NCBI GenBank assembly: GCA_013202515.1
Contig: JABMRN010000333.1
Coordinates: forward strand, 1-6,936
Reading direction: 5' to 3'
DNA length: 6,936 nt
Source: Candidatus Omnitrophota bacterium
Lineage (GTDB): Bacteria > Omnitrophota > Gorgyraeia > JABMRN01
The position numbers and the translations under genes are program-made. The first letter of the stretch is position 1. Each line of letters opens with the position of its first letter. The notes beneath the pieces were generated by a model, which had not been told where the DNA came from, did not search any database, and was given only the letters and a program-made list of their open reading frames with translations. Shown here piece by piece: positions 1 to 6,100 of this stretch.

Positions 1-2
1 AT

Positions 3-113
3 GGTGAACACACTGTGCGTATAAGATGGCTGAATGACGGCTACGTAGCCGGAGAAGGTGATGCCAATATACGAATAGGTGCTATTAACTTCAATATTAA
101 TAAGGCACAGGAG
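3..113 (+). other. C-terminal end of a CBM36/60-like carbohydrate-binding module (truncated by window edge)
   Basis: Residues 1-37 begin GEHTVRIRWLND and continue with an acidic, glycine-containing loop and then ANIRIGAINF. The pattern of a beta strand with H-x-V-x-I/V-R, then x-N-D, a short Asp/Gly loop and a strand of the kind 'DRNLYVDxI' is how the Ca2+-dependent xylan-binding modules of CBM families 36 and 60 end; here DANIRIGAI takes the place of DRNLYVDxI. If correct, the module would bind plant or microbial polysaccharide on the outside of the cell. Only the last two or three strands are in the window, so the assignment rests on a short motif. Another small beta-sandwich module is the main alternative. 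Confidence 0.45.
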
Positions 114-3100
114 GTGTTTATTTATGGAGAAAGAGATGAAGTATTAGGTACATGTCTTTGGGCTGGAGAATATGTGATAGTTATTGATTCCTATGAGACT
201 TTCTTATTAAAGCTCGATTCATTAAAAGCACTTGACTTATCGACGCTCGACAATCATTCAGCATTCGGATTGATAGAGAAAACCGTACCTTACAAAAATA
301 TAGTTTATGATGAAGAAAGAAATATTATTAGATCAATTGACAGTGATGATAATCAATTATCATTTCAGGATGGTTTAATAAATGCAGCATTAGATTCTAA
401 TAATGTTCTTACAACGTATAATTTTGGTTGTGGGGCGCTTGATAATGTAGACAACATCGAAATCGTACGGAATGGCATTAGTAGGCTTTATAATAAATAT
501 GGTGACCTTCAATCGTTAACTCTCGATGATATGACCAAAGTCGTATATGAAAACGGAGAAGTTTCATACATTGAAAAGCCAGATGGAACAAAGATCAAGA
601 ATATTACTTTTTCAGAAACAGGAGATTTTGACGGAGGGCTTATATCTTATCCGGATGGAAGTACGGCTATATATAGCGACAACGAACTCTTGCAGATCAT
701 AAGCGGTTCCGGTACAGTCGATTGTTCAGACGGACAGATAAGAACCGTTACCTTGGATGACGGTTCTAAATATGATTGGAACTACGATGGGGATCTCATA
801 CGAATATATGACCACACAAACGATGAATACCGCTGGTATCTTGAGGGACAACTGCAAAAGGTTGAGGAAATGAGTGGAGCTGAGCTCACAACTAATTATT
901 ACTATGAACCAGATAATAAACTTTCTAAAACAGAAATATCCAAAGATGATGAAATCCTTTATGCATACACATACTCATATGAAGATAATTTAACACGTGT
1001 GCATGACGAAAATAACAATATTCAGGCATACAATGCTGACAAAATACTTACCTATGTGATTGATTCTCAAGGCAGGCAATACGACTATACATATGTAAAT
1101 CAGAATGACGGTTATATAGAGGTTACAATGCCAGACCTTTCTAAAGTCACATATGATGAAAATGCCAATATTATAGAAATAACCAAAGCAGACGGTACAG
1201 TTATAAATGACATAACTTTTGATGTAGACAATAACCCGATGAATTTTGAATACACTAAAGACAACGTGACTTATATGGTTGAAAACGGACATATCAAGGA
1301 GGCTGTGTCCGAAGAGGGTGAAACCATTACTTATGGTAGGGGGGATTTTATCGAGTACGTTGACAACGGACAGGATGATATAAAATATTACAGCTATGTT
1401 ATAAAGGATGCTGAATTTCATAATTCTTTCGCTGCATTTTCAAGCGGTAATATGGAGAATATAATTTTTCATGAAGGCAGCGAAGAGTCATGCCTTGAGC
1501 TTGAAAGGCCTATGCTTGATTTAGGGGATGGTTCTGACGGGGTGCTGGAAGTATTTAGCACTCTCCTTATTGAAGGAACGAAAAATTATGAGAGTGTTTA
1601 TGTTGCTCCCGGGGCAACTCTTCTCTTGCGCCATTGGGATGGCCAGACAGGCGGGGAGGCAATTATAAAGTGCCAGGGAGATTTTATCATTGAAGGTGCG
1701 ATTGATGCTGTAGGAAAAGGGTATAGGGGAGGAACAGGTGCTTACAATGCCGGCTATCCTGGCGCGCAGGGAGAATCTTACACAGGTCAAGGAACCGGCA
1801 GCATAACAAATAACGCAGGCGGCGGCGGTGGAGGGGTACCCGGAATACCTGATGTCTGTGGTGGCAGCGCCGGTGCAGGAGGCGGATATGGGACACCCGG
1901 CGGCACACATTCAACGTCTTTTGGAATAGCTATTGGAGGACAGGTATATGGTGATGCGGAATTAAGTGTTTTGCACAAAGGGTCCGGTGGCGGCGGAGGA
2001 GCAATTTGCAGCATAACTCAAATAGGCGGCGGAGCCGGAGGAGCAGGTGGAGGAGCTATAAAGATTTTAGCTCACGATATAACTGTTGGCCAGGAAGGAT
2101 ATATAAACGCTGATGGAGGCAATGGATCCCCGTCCGGTGGTTATGGATGTGGTGGTGGAGGGGGTTCAGGTGGCTCCGTATGGTTGATCGGTGAGAATAT
2201 AGATATAAATGGTTATGTTACTGCAAACGGTGGGCAAGGAGCCGACAGCGGTAAAAACGGGGGAGATGGTAGGATAAGAATGGATTATGTAGCTCTCACA
2301 GGAGCTGGTGATCCAGCTTCATATAATAGACAGTTAGAATCATATCCCGAAGGCACATTTACATCGGATGTCATGGATATTGAAGCAGCATCTCTTGATA
2401 ACATATCTTGGATTGAAGATTTGCCGGAAGGTACAGAGATAGCAATCCAGACAAGAACAGGCGATGATCCGGATAATTTGGGGTCGTGGTCTGATCCATT
2501 GACAGATGCGGCAGGATCTCAAATCACCTCTCAACCTGCAAGATATATTCAATACAAGATAACGCTTTCAACAACTGACACTACGGAAACGCCTAAGCTT
2601 GTGTTTAATAAAACTCAGGGCATAAACATTGATTATAGGAGAGGTCCACATGAAGCAAGTGATATTAATAAACTCGAATCTATAGAGGTAATACAAGGAG
2701 ACACAGCTTCTACTTATAATGCCAATGGAGTAAACATACTAGACTCGGAAGATACCATAGATGTTGTAGCTCTTGTATTTGATTCCGCATACATGGATGA
2801 CATAAAAGAAGGTCTACCTTCATATTTTTTAAATGAAACACAAAAAAGATTGTATTTTACGAGCAACGTCATTGTTACGGAATTAGCTTCTATCGAAGGT
2901 GTTGATAATAGCCTTACATCTTATAGGGGTGGACAGATAAGCAGAATAGTTACACAGGATGGGACAATAATAAGAGATGTGCACTTTGATGAAGAAAGCG
3001 GTTTGCCGCAGGACTTTACATATGAAAAAGATGATACCATCTATACTGTTGAGGATGGATTACTGGTTAGGGCGGAAAAAACAGACGGGACAATAATTGA

Positions 3101-6100
3101 ATACTATGATAACGGCTGGATTGAATCTGTGACAAATCCGGATGGCAGCGTAACTGAATACGATCACGCTATCTCTGATGATGTATCGCCTCTCCCAATT
3201 GGTATGGAGCAAGAGTTTGTGGAAATCGTAGATATAGGAGATGATAGAGCTTTAAGGATCAGCTCATATGCTGATCCTTATCTCTCACTATTATTGAATT
3301 TAAACGGGGAGCAGGATGACGCCTATACAAGCGATAGTTCAGATAGAAATCACAGTATATCTTTGATCGGGGATGCTTGCCTTGATACTACATATGCAAA
3401 GTTTGGATCAGGCTCCATATATTTGGATGGAACCGGTGATTATCTATCAATGCAAACTACCTCTGATTTATCTCTTGGAAGTAATTGGACATTTGATTTT
3501 TGGGCCTATGGCCATAGTGGCGGTCATATATGGGGAAGCAGAACAGATAATCATAACAATGCTAACTTATGTGTTAGTGCAACTAATATGATTTTTTATG
3601 AGCAAATAAATAGTGGGTGGCAAAATTATTTTCAAGCCTTTTGGCCAGAGGTATCTAGCGATGAATGGCATCACTATGCCATAGAAAGAAATGGCAGCAC
3701 TTGGTATGTATTCGTAGATGGTGTTTCCCAGATTATAGTTCCAAGCTATGGCCCTACTACACCCGGAAGCTATTCAGTTCCTTTTAATGTAGGAACAAAC
3801 GCCTCAGGTTCATATTTTATAGGATACGTGGATGAGTTTCGATTCTCACAATCGGCGAGGTGGACATCTGATTTTACTCCGCCACAGTCAGAGTATGACG
3901 GCACTCTCTGCGAAAGTGACACAGCCACTTTTGTGTCAACTCCGATTAGAGTTGGTTCAAAGGGGCTTAAGTCTATCTCCTGGAGCGAAATTGCTCCACC
4001 CGGAACTGAAATAACATTTCAGATTAAAACAGGTAATAGCGAGGATTTAAACGACGGGTCATGGAGCGAGGAATGGTCAGAACCTCTTACGGATCCTTCC
4101 GGCTCGGCTCTCGGAGATCTGGAAGCAGAATACATTCAGTATAAAATTAATCTTTCAACAGATGATGCCAGTGCTAATCCCGCGATTATCTTTAACGAAA
4201 CCGACGGCATGAATATAGATTATCTAAGAAATCCCGTTTCCCTCGGTGACATTGAAGATCTTGCCTATATTAAGATTACTCAAGGCGGCATTACTTCTAC
4301 CTATGGTGCAGATGGCAAGAACATTGATGGTTCGGGTAATTCCATAGTTGTTGAAAGCGTAATAGAAGACTCACAGTTCACCGAAGAGATTAAAGAAGAA
4401 ATCATAAACCATAAATTGAGTAATTCCCAAAAGGTAATTACTGTTTATGACAAGGGTAGCGATACTCCAGTACAAACCATATCTGCGGATCACTCCATAA
4501 CTCATTATGAAGATGGTTACGCTACCAGGGTAGAGGACAAAGATGGCACGCTTTTAGTTCGGTATACATATAGTGATGATAAAAAACTTCTAAATACGGA
4601 ATTTGTATATGCACGGGAAAAGTTAGAGGAAAGTAAAAATGTAGCTATAACTGAAATTGCTAAATCTAAAGATGAAGCGCTTAAAAAGCTTGATGAGGCA
4701 GAAGCAGCCGCCAGAAAGAATATCGAGGAGCAAAAAGAGGTAATGCAGTATCAGATCGATTATGAACGTCAAAGATTGAACCGCGAAAAGGAAAAATATA
4801 GTTCCGGGGCTTATGATCTTTCCGAATTTGACAGGATATTTGCTGAACTAGATGCCTATCAGAGCAATCTGGATACTCAGACTGTGGATGCTGTTTCTAC
4901 TTTAGAAGCCCAGATTGAGCAGGCTAGGTTGGATATAGAAGAGAATTTTAGCCAGGCCATGTTTAATTTGATCTACAATGATTACAATACAGCTCTTGGT
5001 GACATTGTTCAAAAGGAAAGTTCCCCCGTAATATACTTCTATTATAGGGATGTTTTAGGCCGCGATCCGGATGCCGAAGAACTTGCCTTTTGGCTGAATA
5101 AAGCAAAGAGCGACCTTGCTTCAACTGACCCGTCTGAATTAACCCAACATATAGAAACGCTTGAGGAATACACTCAACGGCAGGCATGGAAACAAAATAT
5201 AATTAATGATGTTACTTCCTTTTTTAGTCAGTATCTATCCGCTGACGAACATGGAAAAGAGAGCATGTTAGCAGATTTAGGGCTCGTTTCAAGCGACGTC
5301 TCAGGCGTCGATCTTACCCAGGACGATGTTGATGAAATAATGAGTTGGCTGGATAGTCAGTCACTGCATTTCGGAGATAGCGCGTTTAAGACAGTCATTG
5401 ATTTACTGGTTAAAGAGGGGATAACGAAGACATTTGAGGAAATTGGTAAAGATTGCATAAAGATAGACATTCTTACGGGCGTAATTACAAAAGATACAGA
5501 AGGAGACCTTCTTATCTCCATGTATGCTATGAAGAAAATTGCCGGTGTTAATGGATTAGTTCTGCTTGGTGAAAAGCTGGATTATGCTGAGTTGAAGACG
5601 CAGTCAACTTCAGGGTCCGGGTTAATTCTCCACATAAATAAAAACCATTACGTTATATTAAGCGAAATAGATGAAGAAGAAGGCACTGTTACTTACAAGG
5701 ATATGTCAGTTGGTGCCAGTGGCCAGGAAATGATTGTTTCCCGCGCTGAATTCATGGAAGAGTGGGATGGCTACGCCTTATCCACAAGTGAAATAAGCGC
5801 TGAAGCCGATACCGAAGAATGCAGATACCTAAATGATGCACAGGAAAAAAATATCCGTGGTTCAGGATGGTGGGAAGATTTCTGGAAGGGGATAGTGGGA
5901 TTCTTCCAGATGATAATTGCCCCAATTGCTTCCATATTGATAATGATACCGATATTCCCCATTAATCTGATAGGGGCGGCTCTCCATGGTTTAAATATTA
6001 TAATTCAAACGATATCTTTTGTTGCAAGAACAGGAACGCTCATGGATGTCGCATGGGCTGCTATAAATGCCGCAGGCTCATATCTGGCAAGCTGCATAAT

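Noticed and set aside
1..24. ATG at the first base of the window
   Set aside because: Its frame stops after seven codons at 22-24, while the frame starting at position 3 stays open through the whole window with recognisable domains.
109..147. Textbook Shine-Dalgarno AGGAGGTG (109-116) seven bases before an ATG (124-126)
   Set aside because: The ATG is out of frame with the giant gene and reaches a stop after seven codons (145-147). It lies inside coding sequence and encodes nothing recognisable, so I treat it as chance.
990..1421. Reverse-strand open frame of 143 codons
   Set aside because: It is antisense to the YD repeat array. Its Tyr/Ile/Val/Cys-rich translation is what the complement of Asp/Asn/Tyr/Thr-rich repeats gives, and there is no plausible ribosome binding site or domain.
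1521..2014. Overlapping reverse-strand open frames with Pro-, Cys- or Arg/His-rich translations
   Set aside because: They are the complement of the glycine-rich domain: runs of GGN codons read as Pro, Ala, Arg or His on the other strand. The sense strand has a coherent known domain layout.
1596..2297. Possible CRISPR array or DNA-level tandem repeat in the glycine-codon-rich stretch
   Set aside because: The repetition is of GGN codons without a fixed unit length or conserved repeat and spacer; it is explained by a glycine-rich protein domain.
3253..3280. Hairpin considered as an intrinsic terminator
   Set aside because: No run of T follows the stem, and the reading frame continues through it with the LamG domain directly after.
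3832..4014. Small + strand open frame in a different phase from the giant gene
   Set aside because: It overlaps the end of the LamG domain and the start of module A2, which are well supported in the main frame, and its translation shows no recognisable motif.
5454..5458. Cys1818 (codon at 5454-5456) as the C39 nucleophile
   Set aside because: It comes after the segment that aligns with the CGPxAL helix and just before IDILTGVI, about one helix too far along. I regard Phe1790 as the equivalent position, while noting that only a structure would settle it.
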